DNA from: Weissella coleopterorum
Lineage (GTDB): Bacteria; Bacillota; Bacilli; Lactobacillales; Lactobacillaceae
Direction of reading: 5' to 3'
Assembly (NCBI RefSeq): GCF_011304355.1
Contig: NZ_CP049888.1
Span: 62,001 to 126,000, forward strand
Length of the DNA stretch: 64,000 nt
Numbering within the stretch: the stretch's first letter is position 1; each line of letters begins with the position of its first letter. Below are positions 45,616 through 54,312 of the stretch, piece by piece. The position numbers and the translations under genes were made by a program. The notes below the pieces were generated by a model that was not told where the DNA came from, did no database searches, and was given only the letters and a program-made list of their open reading frames with translations.

Positions 45616-45653
45616 AAGCGGGCCATGTTTATTTTAGTAAACACGACCTGCTC
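45616..45653 (-). terminator. terminator of the CDP-glycerol-transferase-like gene
   Basis: Minus-strand arms GCAGGTCGTGTTTA and TAAACATGGCCCGC (with G-U pairs) are followed by TTTTAATTT. It starts directly after the stop codon at 45655. Confidence 0.78.
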
Positions 45654-45654
45654 T

Positions 45655-47232
45655 TTAATTTCCATTATTAAAATCGGTTAATATTGCATTGATAATTTTT
45701 TGTTCTGGGTGTGCATCTGAGACCCATGGTTTTACATTTTCAATTTGTTGATCTCTTAATTCATCAGCTTGATGCAGTAAATATTCAACTTTTTGTAGTG
45801 CTTTTTCTACCTTATTCTCACGATGAACCCCTCGCATCATTTTTTCACCAGCCGGTGTAAATTTAACATGATCTGAGCGCTCCAAGTAAACAATGGGTTT
45901 TTCTAAAATCTGACCTTCATATAAAATACTAATACCATCGGTCAAAATAACATCAGATGCTGCTACCGCCGGATAACTATTTTGCTTTACTAGATATTCA
46001 GTATTCGGTAGTTTTTCCCAACGGTCTATAAAACTATTATATGCTTCAATTGACATCGATAAATCATTTTGTTTAATAACTATGTCTAATGATGGATGGG
46101 GATTTAATAAAATTGATATATTCGGATGGTCCACCGCCCAATTATAGATAGTCTCTGCATAATCAATAAATGTCCCCATTTGAAACCAACCTGGTTCAAC
46201 TGAATGGTGTGGCATCCATATTACTCGTGATAGAGCATTATTATTGTTTGGCCATACCGGTTCTGTTTTTTTTATTTGAAGCGCTTTAATAGAACCCACG
46301 GCTTGATAAGTTTCACGTGGAATAAATGTTTTATCTAAAACGTTGATCGCCTCATCATCTAGTTGTTCTGGAATAAAGGTTCGCCAAATATTTTCATAAT
46401 ATTCTTGTGTATAAAATGGTAATTTAGAGTTTGGATTTTCAATAAAATCTTCCAAGACGGTATAAGCAATATGAATCAGTTTAGTCCACCACAAGTTTTT
46501 CACCGCAAAAGCAGCAGGGAAATCGGCATCCCATTCTGATTGTCGAACCAAATAATCTGGGGACCAATTACTTAAACGTTCCAAATCTAATGTAGGTGTA
46601 TTCGAATTTAAGACCGGCGTCAAATCATATTCACTTAGTTTTTGCTCAACTAATGTTTTTGAATTTAGTTGCTCATCGCCTCGAAAAAAACGATTAAATG
46701 TTAATATTTTTAATTCAAATTGTTCATTTTCTTTAATTGCAAGCATCAACGGAATAAGTGCATCTAAAGTTTCTACTGCATTAACCACAAATGCTATTTT
46801 AACTAATTGTGTATTTGAGGGCTTTAACCATGCATGGAGCTGATTGAATTGTTGTAATTGCGCTTGTTCAATTTTTTTATTTAAATTCAAACTTGCATCA
46901 TTTATTAATGTATCAATCGCTTGGATTTCTGAAACCTCATTCAAAACATGATGAATATTTTCATCTAATTTAAATGTGCCAATCCACTGTTTTTGTAATG
47001 TTTTATCCAGTTCAAAGGTTGTCGTAACTTCCATATTTTCATTTAAAATCTCCAACTGCGTGGAAGTTAATCGCCAATAAGTTTCATTTGAACTAGTTTT
47101 TTGACCAAAATGAATCCGACCATCAGTTCTAAAATATAAAGTTTCCGTATATGGGAGACCGTCCTTTTGTCCAAATGAAAAAATATGAGATGTCCAATAT
47201 TCAACCCAATTTATTTTTTTAAAAATACGCAT
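45655..47232 (-). CDS. CDP-glycerol glycerophosphotransferase-like / GT-B-type protein
   Basis: The 525-aa protein has a variable N-terminal 150 residues and a C-terminal GT-B-like half. The latter has WMPHHSVEPGW, LLNPHPSL and SDVILTDGISILYEGQILEKP, a pattern close to the TagF/TagB nucleotide-binding region (HP and S-D-x-x-S-x-x-x-E). It may transfer glycerol phosphate or a sugar during wall polymer synthesis. No membrane helix is present. A GGAG site precedes the ATG. The classification is tentative because the TagF motif is altered. Confidence 0.6.
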   Translation of the reverse strand: MRIFKKINWVEYWTSHIFSFGQKDGLPYTETLYFRTDGRIHFGQKTSSNETYWRLTSTQLEILNENMEVTTTFELDKTLQKQWIGTFKLDENIHHVLNEVSEIQAIDTLINDASLNLNKKIEQAQLQQFNQLHAWLKPSNTQLVKIAFVVNAVETLDALIPLMLAIKENEQFELKILTFNRFFRGDEQLNSKTLVEQKLSEYDLTPVLNSNTPTLDLERLSNWSPDYLVRQSEWDADFPAAFAVKNLWWTKLIHIAYTVLEDFIENPNSKLPFYTQEYYENIWRTFIPEQLDDEAINVLDKTFIPRETYQAVGSIKALQIKKTEPVWPNNNNALSRVIWMPHHSVEPGWFQMGTFIDYAETIYNWAVDHPNISILLNPHPSLDIVIKQNDLSMSIEAYNSFIDRWEKLPNTEYLVKQNSYPAVAASDVILTDGISILYEGQILEKPIVYLERSDHVKFTPAGEKMMRGVHRENKVEKALQKVEYLLHQADELRDQQIENVKPWVSDAHPEQKIINAILTDFNNGN

Positions 47233-47403
47233 CTTGCACCCTTACTCCCATTTTTGATGGGTTAGTTATTCATTAATTTAATAAACTAAATATTACATTA
47301 TTTTATTTATACTTACATTAACATGCATCTAGTTAAAATAGCTGATTAATTTATAGCAGATGATTCTAAATTGATAAACTTTAAAAATAGTCATAAATTA
47401 TCT

Positions 47404-47535
47404 TCAGTTACTTTTTTTTATCTTACCTAAACTAAATTGAGATAGTTCCAAATAAAAGGCTTCAATTGTTCTGACAATAACCATTACAATCAGTGCAAAC
47501 AGCGATATGCCGTTATTTGATTTTGTATCATCCAT
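47404..47535 (-). CDS. 43-residue small membrane protein
   Basis: A short frame with an ideal AAGGAG site six bases before its ATG encodes M-D-D-T-K-S-N-N, one hydrophobic helix (about residues 11-24) and a basic tail ending in KIKKSN. Type I toxins and small stress proteins of lactic acid bacteria have similar size and layout, but no family match is recognised. It lies alone in a 1-kb interval between the GT-B-like gene and the pseudogene. The ribosome binding site is the main support for its being real. Confidence 0.45.
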   Translation of the reverse strand: MDDTKSNNGISLFALIVMVIVRTIEAFYLELSQFSLGKIKKSN

Positions 47536-47896
47536 GATATACTCCTTAAATTAACTTTTTTTGGTTTCAATTCGAAAGTCCGTTCGTAAAATATGACGGC
47601 TCCGCCGTAAGTTATTTCATAACAAAATAATGTTGTATTTCAAAAGGGCAATTTATTCTCATATCAACTGTAATAAAGCATTTATACTATTTAAAAGTAA
47701 GTTTATTCTAACAATCATATTTATAGATTTACGCAATTATTGATATATAAACCGATTCTAAGCCTTAAAATCGAAAATTGGTTAATATTTAAACGGACGG
47801 CACTAAAAATCAACATAAGCGCTACTGAACCAAAATTTATACCATCATGAATTAGATAATTATCCTAGATTTATATGGTGGAGACCGCCGCTAATT

Positions 47897-48073
47897 ATGA
47901 GTAACATAAATGAATTAATTCAACATAATGGGAAAATCAAAGCAGCGGCTGATAGCCTTCATATCCGTCGGAACACTTTAAATTTCCGGCTTGATGCACT
48001 AAGTAAATCATCAAATCAAAATCTCCTTAACTTTAAACGTCGTATCCTTACCTACATGGTCCTTTGGAAATAA
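47897..48073 (+). pseudogene. remnant of a PucR-family regulator (C-terminal HTH only)
   Basis: A 58-codon frame encodes HNGKIKAAADSLHIRRNTL followed by N-F-R-L, which is the C-terminal HTH_30 domain of PucR/CdaR regulators, normally at the end of a protein of 300-500 residues. The sensor domain is absent and the upstream DNA has no in-frame continuation. Stand-alone translation is conceivable: a GGTGGAG sequence lies about 11 bases upstream. It is more likely a gene relic. The flanking 47540-48250 stretch is otherwise empty. Confidence 0.68.
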
Positions 48074-48225
48074 ATGACCATTGCACTTGAAGTTTCATTA
48101 GAGCTAGCCAATTCCCTATTGGATTATCATCTAGCTCATCCTTGACCTTCCATAATTGGTATGCCCTTTTTATTCATGAGTTAACCGATTATTTTTCCAA
48201 AAAAACACTTTCAAATTTCACATTC

Positions 48226-48253
48226 AAAAAGGTCGGGTAAAACCCGACCCTTT
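48226..48253. terminator. bidirectional terminator after the 95-aa gene
   Basis: GGTCGGGT (48231-48238) and ACCCGACC (48242-48249) form a tight hairpin with flanking A and T runs. It ends the minus-strand gene at 48258. Confidence 0.88.
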
Positions 48254-48257
48254 TGGC

Positions 48258-48545
48258 TTAATTCATCCAACTATTATTTTTATCACTTTGTTGCCAAATC
48301 ATTTGATAATTACGATGTGTATAACGTGCTGATTTAGGCTTCATTCCTGCGGGGAAACGTGTTTTCCCCTTTAAATCGGTGATCCATTCAAAATGCATTA
48401 AACGTTCCATGATGTTTTTTACCTGTTCTTTAGTGAGACTATCGATGACATTATTCACTTTTAATATAAATTCATGCCCATCAACAAGTTGATACACTAA
48501 TTCAAGCTGTAAATCTGTTTGCTTTATTTTTTCTTGATTTACCAT
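48258..48545 (-). CDS. small unknown protein, possibly DUF2922-like
   Basis: The 95-aa protein begins with a segment L-E-L-V-Y-Q-L-V-D-G-H-E-F-I-L-K-V followed by L-T-K-E-Q-V, a pattern reminiscent of DUF2922 proteins of Firmicutes, but it is longer, with a basic, aromatic C-terminus. The match is weak. It is the second gene of a two-gene operon, starting 16 bases after the upstream stop, behind a GGAGC site, and is followed by a strong terminator. The function is unknown. Confidence 0.5.
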   Translation of the reverse strand: MVNQEKIKQTDLQLELVYQLVDGHEFILKVNNVIDSLTKEQVKNIMERLMHFEWITDLKGKTRFPAGMKPKSARYTHRNYQMIWQQSDKNNSWMN

Positions 48546-48561
48546 TATTCGCTCCTTTATT

Positions 48562-48762
48562 TTAAATTAAGCTCAACGTCACAGTATCAATGGTCTTAAT
48601 TTCAGAGATTGATTCTTCTAAACCAAGCTCTAAAAAAATTTTAGCTAGTTCGCGAATCTGATGTTCTGACACATTTGAACGAACTGCCCAATAGCGGATG
48701 ATTCTTTCATCTTTTTGAGTCAAGCCGACCATTTTAATTTTTTTGAAACTTTGTGGAATCAT
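48562..48762 (-). CDS. small unknown protein, possibly DUF1659-like
   Basis: The 66-aa protein is charged, with E-L-A-K-I-F-L-E-L-G-L near the middle and a beta-rich C-terminus ending TVTLSLI. DUF1659 and DUF2922 proteins are often adjacent in Firmicutes, which would fit this gene pair, but the sequence evidence alone is poor. A ribosome binding site with GAGGA precedes the ATG. It is downstream of and unrelated to the arc operon, separated from arcC by a terminator. Confidence 0.45.
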   Translation of the reverse strand: MIPQSFKKIKMVGLTQKDERIIRYWAVRSNVSEHQIRELAKIFLELGLEESISEIKTIDTVTLSLI

Positions 48763-48954
48763 TTATCGTCCTCTTTTCCTATATTGCCAACAACTGCTGC
48801 GTTTACTTTGAATTTCCATGGATATCTCTAATAACGCCACTAAATTCCAAAATGATCCATTCTTTTTCAAAAGCGTGTATACCCACGTAAATAGAGTATT
48901 TTAAGCCGCTTGATTAAGGTCCTTCAGTCGGCCTTTATTTTTACATTCCAGAGC

Positions 48955-48984
48955 AAAAAAGAATCATCAATATTGATGATTCTT
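48955..48984 (-). terminator. terminator of the arc operon
   Basis: On the minus strand AAGAATCATC and GATGATTCTT, with a six-base loop, are followed by TTTT. It lies about 80 bases after arcC. The arms are the same as those of the yihY terminator at 54274-54299. Confidence 0.85.
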
Positions 48985-49062
48985 TTGAATGCATATTAAT
49001 TTTTAACCAACAGAGCCTACTCACTAATCCATAATGTATTAGCCAAAACTTTACTTTTTCAA

Positions 49063-49998
49063 TTAATCTGGCACGATCACAGTAGCTCGACCATTTTCAC
49101 CATATTCAGCAATATTTTCCAAACTAGTCATTACGGCTCGCTTACCAGTCCGCTCAACAAACGAAATCAAAGCTAGAATCTTTGGCTTCATTGAACCCTC
49201 TGCAAATTCTCCATCGTCCACATACTTACGTGCTTCTGAGATTGAAATTTCGCGTAATGGCTTCTCATCCGGTGTTCCAAATTTGATATAGGCCATGTCA
49301 ACGGCTGTCAAAATAACTAACTCATCCGCGTCCACAACTTCTGCTAGCTTCGCAGCTGTAAAGTCTTTATCAATTACGGCTTCGACTCCATCGTAACCAT
49401 GTTCAGTCTTCACTACAGGGATTCCGCCCCCACCACCAGCAATCAATACAGCACCAGAATTAGCCAAATTCTCAATTGACCTTGATTCTACAATATTGAT
49501 CGGTTTTGGAGATGGAACCACCCGGCGGAATCCACGACCTGCATCTTCTTTAAAGACCCAATCAGGGTGCGCAGCCTTAAGTTCGTCTAATTCTGCTTCT
49601 TGATAGAACATTCCAATTGGCTTTGTTGGATTTTGGAAAGCTTGATCTTTCCCATCAACAACTGTCCTGGTCACAACCGTCACGACCTGGCTGTCCTCTA
49701 ATTGCTCATCTAACGCATTAGCCATCCAGAACCCAATTTCTCCTTGAGTCATCGCACCTACTGTATCTAATGGCATCGCTGGATTATTTTCTGTCGCACC
49801 TAACGCACCTTGCAATAAGAGATTCCCTACTTGAGGGCCATTTCCATGAGTCACTACCAATTGAGCATCTGGATTAGCTTTAACGTACCCAGCCAATTTT
49901 TGCGCCGTATCTTTTAAGGCCGCTTGTTGTGCTTTTGCTGATGCATCTTTAGTTAAAATGGCGTTACCACCAAGTGCGAAGATTACACGTTTTGTCAT
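49063..49998 (-). CDS. arcC: carbamate kinase
   Basis: Last step of the arginine deiminase pathway: carbamoyl phosphate plus ADP gives ATP, ammonia and CO2. The ATG at 49996-49998 (M-T-K-R-V-I-F-A-L-G-G-N-A) follows AAGGTGG by eight bases and is preferred over an ATG four codons earlier. The 311-aa protein has the ALGGNAI nucleotide-binding start, the VTHGNGPQVGN loop, NPTKPIG and AGGGGGIPV motifs. It ends the operon, followed by a terminator. Length and motifs are standard. Confidence 0.96.
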   Translation of the reverse strand: MTKRVIFALGGNAILTKDASAKAQQAALKDTAQKLAGYVKANPDAQLVVTHGNGPQVGNLLLQGALGATENNPAMPLDTVGAMTQGEIGFWMANALDEQLEDSQVVTVVTRTVVDGKDQAFQNPTKPIGMFYQEAELDELKAAHPDWVFKEDAGRGFRRVVPSPKPINIVESRSIENLANSGAVLIAGGGGGIPVVKTEHGYDGVEAVIDKDFTAAKLAEVVDADELVILTAVDMAYIKFGTPDEKPLREISISEARKYVDDGEFAEGSMKPKILALISFVERTGKRAVMTSLENIAEYGENGRATVIVPD

Positions 49999-50025
49999 TA
50001 TTCTATCCACCTTTATTTTATAATT

Positions 50026-51474
50026 TTAAATTGCAATCGCGCCGGTCATCAATCCAATCACTGTTCCAATTGCAACAACGGTTACAATCACCATCATCAA
50101 CCATTCAATTTTATTAATTTTATTTGATCCAACCGTATAAATATAGAAACCAAATCCCAAAACCAAAACCAAAGTTGATAATGCTAAGTATTCCAATCCT
50201 GAAACCGCAACCGCAATGATTTCAAAGACTACAACAATCAAACCAGGTAACCAAACCTTCGCTGCATGTTGTTGCAAACCTAACTTCAATTGATAAGTTC
50301 CGACAAAGAAGTAACTAATAACGATCGCCACCGTACACAAACTCAAAGCAAATTGATAAGCAGAGTCGGTGAAAATCAATGTCAAAATCAAAGCTTGTAA
50401 CAGAACTTGTGTAAATACTAAGCTTCCGACCGGTGCACCAACGTCATTAGTTTTTCCCATCCACTTTGGGAAAATATTTTGTTCTGATAAACGTTGTAAT
50501 GGTTCAACCGGCAACAAGAACCAGCTCAATAATGCTCCAACCAAAGTAATAATCAAAGCAATACTCATGAAGGCCGATCCTAATGGACCAACCGTATTTT
50601 CAGTGACATATACTAAGCCTGGTTGACTGATCGTCGCTAACTTTGCTTGACTCAACATTCCAAATGGAAGTACTGAAATCACGAAATACAAGAAGAACAA
50701 CACGACAGTTCCAATCATAGTTGCTTTTCCAATATCAGACTTTTTTTCGGCACGATCACCCAGCATTGAAGCTGATTCAATTCCCACAAACAAGAAAATC
50801 ATTGAAAGTAATCCTGCACCGAATTGATTCATGAACCCACCAAAGGTAATTTTACTAAATGTTAAATGCCCCATATTGTTAGTCACATTTTGCCAGAAGT
50901 GAGCTGAAAAAATTCCAGACTTGAAGAAGATAATTCCAAAAATAATGAAGACAAACAAAGCACTAACTTTAAAGATCGTAACAATCGTATTAAATTTAGA
51001 AACTTTTTCTGCCCCATATTTGATAACGCCCCATGTTAGGAGCCAAGAGAATAGCGAGATGAAAATTAATGTGACCGGACTATTTCCTTCTTGAAATGTC
51101 GCCAAGAATGGTACATAACGTGAAAAGATACTAATCGCTTGGGCCAACATAATTAAGAACGCCAGATTCCCAGAAAAACCACTTACGAAATATGATATCC
51201 CTGAACTAGCTGCCGCTAACTTACCACTACCAGCATAAGCGTAGTCTGTTACACCATTTAATTCAGGTTGGGTACGAGATAAACTCGTAAAGACCCAAGA
51301 CAATGCTCCGATTCCAATCATAACGAAAATCCAAGCAATAATTGTCACGCCAATGGTACTACCCTGTGCTAGGGTTGTTGATACGTTAAATATTCCTGAA
51401 CCTAAACAACTAGTCACAACACCACTAATGAGGGCAATTAGACCAATTTTTTTTGCTCCACCTTTATCATCCAT
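50026..51474 (-). CDS. arcD: arginine/ornithine antiporter
   Basis: The 482-aa protein is an APC-superfamily transporter with about 12-13 membrane helices. It opens with the family start GLIALISGVVTSCLGSGIFN, containing the G-x-G-I substrate-binding bend, and its position in the arc operon makes arginine-ornithine exchange very likely. It imports arginine against ornithine without energy cost. A GGAGTAAGGA site precedes the ATG. Between it and arcB lies an intergenic terminator hairpin, which may reduce its level relative to arcA and arcB. Confidence 0.9.
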   Translation of the reverse strand: MDDKGGAKKIGLIALISGVVTSCLGSGIFNVSTTLAQGSTIGVTIIAWIFVMIGIGALSWVFTSLSRTQPELNGVTDYAYAGSGKLAAASSGISYFVSGFSGNLAFLIMLAQAISIFSRYVPFLATFQEGNSPVTLIFISLFSWLLTWGVIKYGAEKVSKFNTIVTIFKVSALFVFIIFGIIFFKSGIFSAHFWQNVTNNMGHLTFSKITFGGFMNQFGAGLLSMIFLFVGIESASMLGDRAEKKSDIGKATMIGTVVLFFLYFVISVLPFGMLSQAKLATISQPGLVYVTENTVGPLGSAFMSIALIITLVGALLSWFLLPVEPLQRLSEQNIFPKWMGKTNDVGAPVGSLVFTQVLLQALILTLIFTDSAYQFALSLCTVAIVISYFFVGTYQLKLGLQQHAAKVWLPGLIVVVFEIIAVAVSGLEYLALSTLVLVLGFGFYIYTVGSNKINKIEWLMMVIVTVVAIGTVIGLMTGAIAI

Positions 51475-51495
51475 TTTCCTTACTCCAATTCACAG

Positions 51496-51534
51496 TAAAA
51501 AGGAAAAGCCTTCAATTAAGAATCGCCTTTCCTT
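51496..51534 (-). terminator. terminator or attenuator between arcB and arcD
   Basis: Minus-strand arms AAGGAAAGGC and GGCTTTTCCTT (51525-51534 with 51500-51510) are followed by TTTTAC. Partial read-through would make arcA-arcB transcripts more abundant than arcD-arcC. Confidence 0.78.
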
Positions 51535-51567
51535 ATGCAAACGCAAGTCCTGCGTATTCTTATTTTA

Positions 51568-52644
51568 TTAAGATTCTGGATACATTGACATGTCGCCCAA
51601 AGTAGCAACCATAATCGCCTTAATTGAGTGCTTACGGTTTTCCGCTTCTTCGAATTGACGTCCTTGTGAACCTTCAAAGACTTCATTAGTTACTTCAATT
51701 CCGTCTTCTCCAACCATTCCAGGGAAGTTTTCGTGAGCATCGTTTGCCATCTTTGTATTCATATCGTGATAGGCTGGTAAGCAGTGCATCAAGATTGTAT
51801 CTTCATGACCAGTCTTAGCCATCAAATCAGCATTGATTTGATAATCACCAAGCAAGTTCAAGCGCTCTTCCCAGTTATCTTCACCCATTGATACCCAAAC
51901 ATCAGCATACAATACGTTTGATCCCTTAACGCCTTCGTCAACATCACTAGTGATCATTGGCTTAGCACCAGTTTCTTTAGCATACTTTTCAGCAATTGCG
52001 ACAACATCACTTGCTGGTTGTAATTCCTTTGGTGCGACGATATGCACGTTTACACCCAACATTGTTCCCGCAACAAGCAATGAATGAGCCACGTTATTGC
52101 GACCGTCACCAACGAAAGTCAAAGTAATGTCGTTACCAAGATGACCAAATTCTTCTTGCACAGTCATAAAGTCAGCAATCATTTGTGTTGGATGCCATTC
52201 ATCAGTCAAACCATTCCAAACTGGCTTATGACGACCTTTTGTGTCTACAGCATTCTCAGCCATCGCTTCCATGTCTGATTGAGCAAATCCACGATACTCA
52301 ATTCCATCAGCCATTCCTGCAAAGACCCGAGCTGAATCAGCTACTGATTCTTTCTTTCCAAATTGACTTGAATTTGGATCGATATAAACGGTATTAGCTC
52401 CTAATTCATCAGCTCCGAATTCAAATGATAGACGTGTTCGTGTTGAAGTTTTTGAGAACAACAAGATAACATTCTTATCATGTAGATATTTTGTGACTGT
52501 AGCTCCACCTGATTTTTGAGTTTCAAGCTCATCACGTAAATCAATACTTAAGTTAATCAATTCTTGTAATTCGGCGGGAGTAAAGTCGATTTCCTTTAAG
52601 AAAGAACGTCCGTTCATGCCGCGCAATACATCATAATTTGTCAT
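51568..52644 (-). CDS. arcB: catabolic ornithine carbamoyltransferase
   Basis: Converts citrulline and phosphate to ornithine and carbamoyl phosphate in the arginine deiminase pathway. The ATG at 52642-52644 (M-T-N-Y-D-V-L) has an AAAGGGGA site eight bases upstream; an earlier ATG 10 codons upstream has none. The 358-aa protein carries SKTSTRTR (carbamoyl-phosphate site), FVGDGRNNVAHS and the catalytic HCLPAY motif. It lies 60 bases after arcA and is followed by a terminator before arcD. Confidence 0.96.
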   Translation of the reverse strand: MTNYDVLRGMNGRSFLKEIDFTPAELQELINLSIDLRDELETQKSGGATVTKYLHDKNVILLFSKTSTRTRLSFEFGADELGANTVYIDPNSSQFGKKESVADSARVFAGMADGIEYRGFAQSDMEAMAENAVDTKGRHKPVWNGLTDEWHPTQMIADFMTVQEEFGHLGNDITLTFVGDGRNNVAHSLLVAGTMLGVNVHIVAPKELQPASDVVAIAEKYAKETGAKPMITSDVDEGVKGSNVLYADVWVSMGEDNWEERLNLLGDYQINADLMAKTGHEDTILMHCLPAYHDMNTKMANDAHENFPGMVGEDGIEVTNEVFEGSQGRQFEEAENRKHSIKAIMVATLGDMSMYPES

Positions 52645-52704
52645 ACTTGGAATCCCCTTTAATTTTTCATTCATTACTTCGATTATTAATATTAATAAAG
52701 TATT

Positions 52705-53940
52705 TTAAAGATTATCACGCCAGATTGGTTGTGACATGCAACGACCACCACCACGACCACGAGCCAATTCACTTGACTTAATCTCGTTAACCTTAATTCC
52801 GTGCTCTTGCATCAACTTAATAGATACATAATTTCGGTCATAGGTCACAACTTCACCAGGTGCAATGGTCAAATTATTTGATCCATCATTCCATTGTTCA
52901 CGTGGGGCAATAATTGGATCACCGTCTCCGGTCTCAATTAAGTCCAAATCATCTAACTTCAAGACTTCCTTCAAAGTATCCTTCAAGTTAGTCCGGTGTT
53001 CCATGACCACCTGACCTTGGTCACCAGCGTGCAAAACGTTAATATTCATCTTGCCATCATCATCCATGATTCCTGGGAAGACTGTAAATTGATCATAGTT
53101 AACCATCGTGAACACAGTATCCAAATGCATCATGGCGTGGTTATGCGGAATCTCAACTGCCACGATTGTATCGAAGTTACTATCTTCATTAGTAAATAGT
53201 TCTTCAGCCAAGGCTTGGATTGCACGGCTTGAAGTACGTTGTGAAACCCCAACCGCCAAAACATGATCATTAAGAACTAATTCGTCTCCACCTTCGATTC
53301 GAGCGTCAGTATTACGATCGAGCCAGATATCAACGTTTCCTGCAAAGCGTGGGTGATACTTCATCACAAACTCAGTAATTAATGATTCAGGACGACGGGC
53401 CTCAAAAGTCATATAATTAATTGTTAATCCGCTTCCCATCATTGCCTGTGGATCACGTGTGAAGTAAGCATTTGGCAATGGATCCATTAAGAATGGATTT
53501 TCGGCATCTGAGCCAGCCACATCGTGAAGGTTAGGGTGCTTAAAGTCAACCAACTCGCGACGAACACCTGCGTAAATCGTAGCTACTAAATCGTGGGTTG
53601 ATAATGTATTTAGATATCCTTTGATATCCTTCATTGCATCGTTCATGTAATGATGTTCATTTAGATAACGTGTTAAGAAATCATCCTTAACCGCTGAATC
53701 AGCTAAGACATCTTCTAACAATTGTTCGATATAAACCGTTTCGATTCCCTTATCTTGCAAAGTCTTTGCAAAATAATCATGCTCAATTTGAGCGTTCTTC
53801 AAGAAAGGAATATCATCGAACAATAAACGTTCCATTGTATCAGGTGTAATATTTTCAATTTCTGCACCTGGCCTATGTAACAAGACTGTCTTCAAAGTAC
53901 CAATTTCTGAATTGACTTGAATTGCTGGATTCTTAATCAT
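52705..53940 (-). CDS. arcA: arginine deiminase
   Basis: First enzyme of the pathway: arginine to citrulline and ammonia. The 411-aa protein has the guanidino-group-modifying signatures: the F-T-R-D-P segment, the H-x-D catalytic region (MMHLDTVFTM), and the nucleophilic Cys in GGGRCMSQP (C401), close to the C-terminus as expected. A GGAG site precedes the ATG by eight bases. It is the first gene of the operon arcA-arcB-arcD-arcC. Its promoter carries a cre-like box, indicating catabolite control. Confidence 0.97.
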   Translation of the reverse strand: MIKNPAIQVNSEIGTLKTVLLHRPGAEIENITPDTMERLLFDDIPFLKNAQIEHDYFAKTLQDKGIETVYIEQLLEDVLADSAVKDDFLTRYLNEHHYMNDAMKDIKGYLNTLSTHDLVATIYAGVRRELVDFKHPNLHDVAGSDAENPFLMDPLPNAYFTRDPQAMMGSGLTINYMTFEARRPESLITEFVMKYHPRFAGNVDIWLDRNTDARIEGGDELVLNDHVLAVGVSQRTSSRAIQALAEELFTNEDSNFDTIVAVEIPHNHAMMHLDTVFTMVNYDQFTVFPGIMDDDGKMNINVLHAGDQGQVVMEHRTNLKDTLKEVLKLDDLDLIETGDGDPIIAPREQWNDGSNNLTIAPGEVVTYDRNYVSIKLMQEHGIKVNEIKSSELARGRGGGRCMSQPIWRDNL

Positions 53941-54030
53941 TATTAAATCTCCTATCTAGTAATACATCATTGAAATATTGAAATAAATTTATGTTGTTGA
54001 GTAGTTGTTTTTACTTTTCTCAACGCCTTA

Positions 54031-54067
54031 ATAATAGTCTGTTATATCAATAATGTAAAGGCTTACA
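54031..54067 (-). promoter_or_regulatory. arcA promoter with cre-like operator over the -35 box
   Basis: On the minus strand TTTACA (54054-54059) and TATTAT (54031-54036) are spaced by 17 bases. The -35 box is part of TGTAAGCCTTTACA (54054-54067), which matches the CcpA consensus TGWAARCGYTWNCW at all but one position. Binding there would block RNA polymerase. Confidence 0.75.
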
Positions 54068-54233
54068 TTTATTTTTATGAACGCTCTTATATATCAATTT
54101 TAAATAAATATTCATGATTATGTTTGTGAATTTATTATTAAAATCATCTTATCGTAAGCGCCTTAAAATGACATATACCAATTCAGAACTTAAACGTTTT
54201 AAATTCTTTTTATGCATTTTAAACTAATATATT

Positions 54234-54249
54234 GCATAAAAATTTATGC
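54234..54249. promoter_or_regulatory. GCATAAA-n2-TTTATGC palindrome upstream of arcA
   Basis: A perfect 7-bp inverted repeat with a two-base centre, about 295 bases upstream of arcA. AT-rich boxes of this size resemble ArgR sites. Two further TGAAT-W-rich half-sites lie at about 54108-54140. It may be an arginine-responsive element, but the distance from the promoter is large. Confidence 0.4.
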
Positions 54250-54264
54250 TGTTTTTTTGAAAAA

Positions 54265-54299
54265 AATTAAAAAAAGAATCATCAGTAACGATGATTCTT
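54265..54299 (-). terminator. terminator of the YihY-family gene
   Basis: Minus-strand arms AAGAATCATC and GATGATTCTT (54290-54299 with 54274-54283) are followed by TTTTTAATTTTTTTC, 14 bases after the stop codon. Confidence 0.88.
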
Positions 54300-54312
54300 C
54301 TCAAATATGATA

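Noticed and set aside
48900..48945. A plus-strand terminator AAGGTC...GGCCTT
   Set aside because: The stem is short with mismatches, and no plus-strand gene precedes it.
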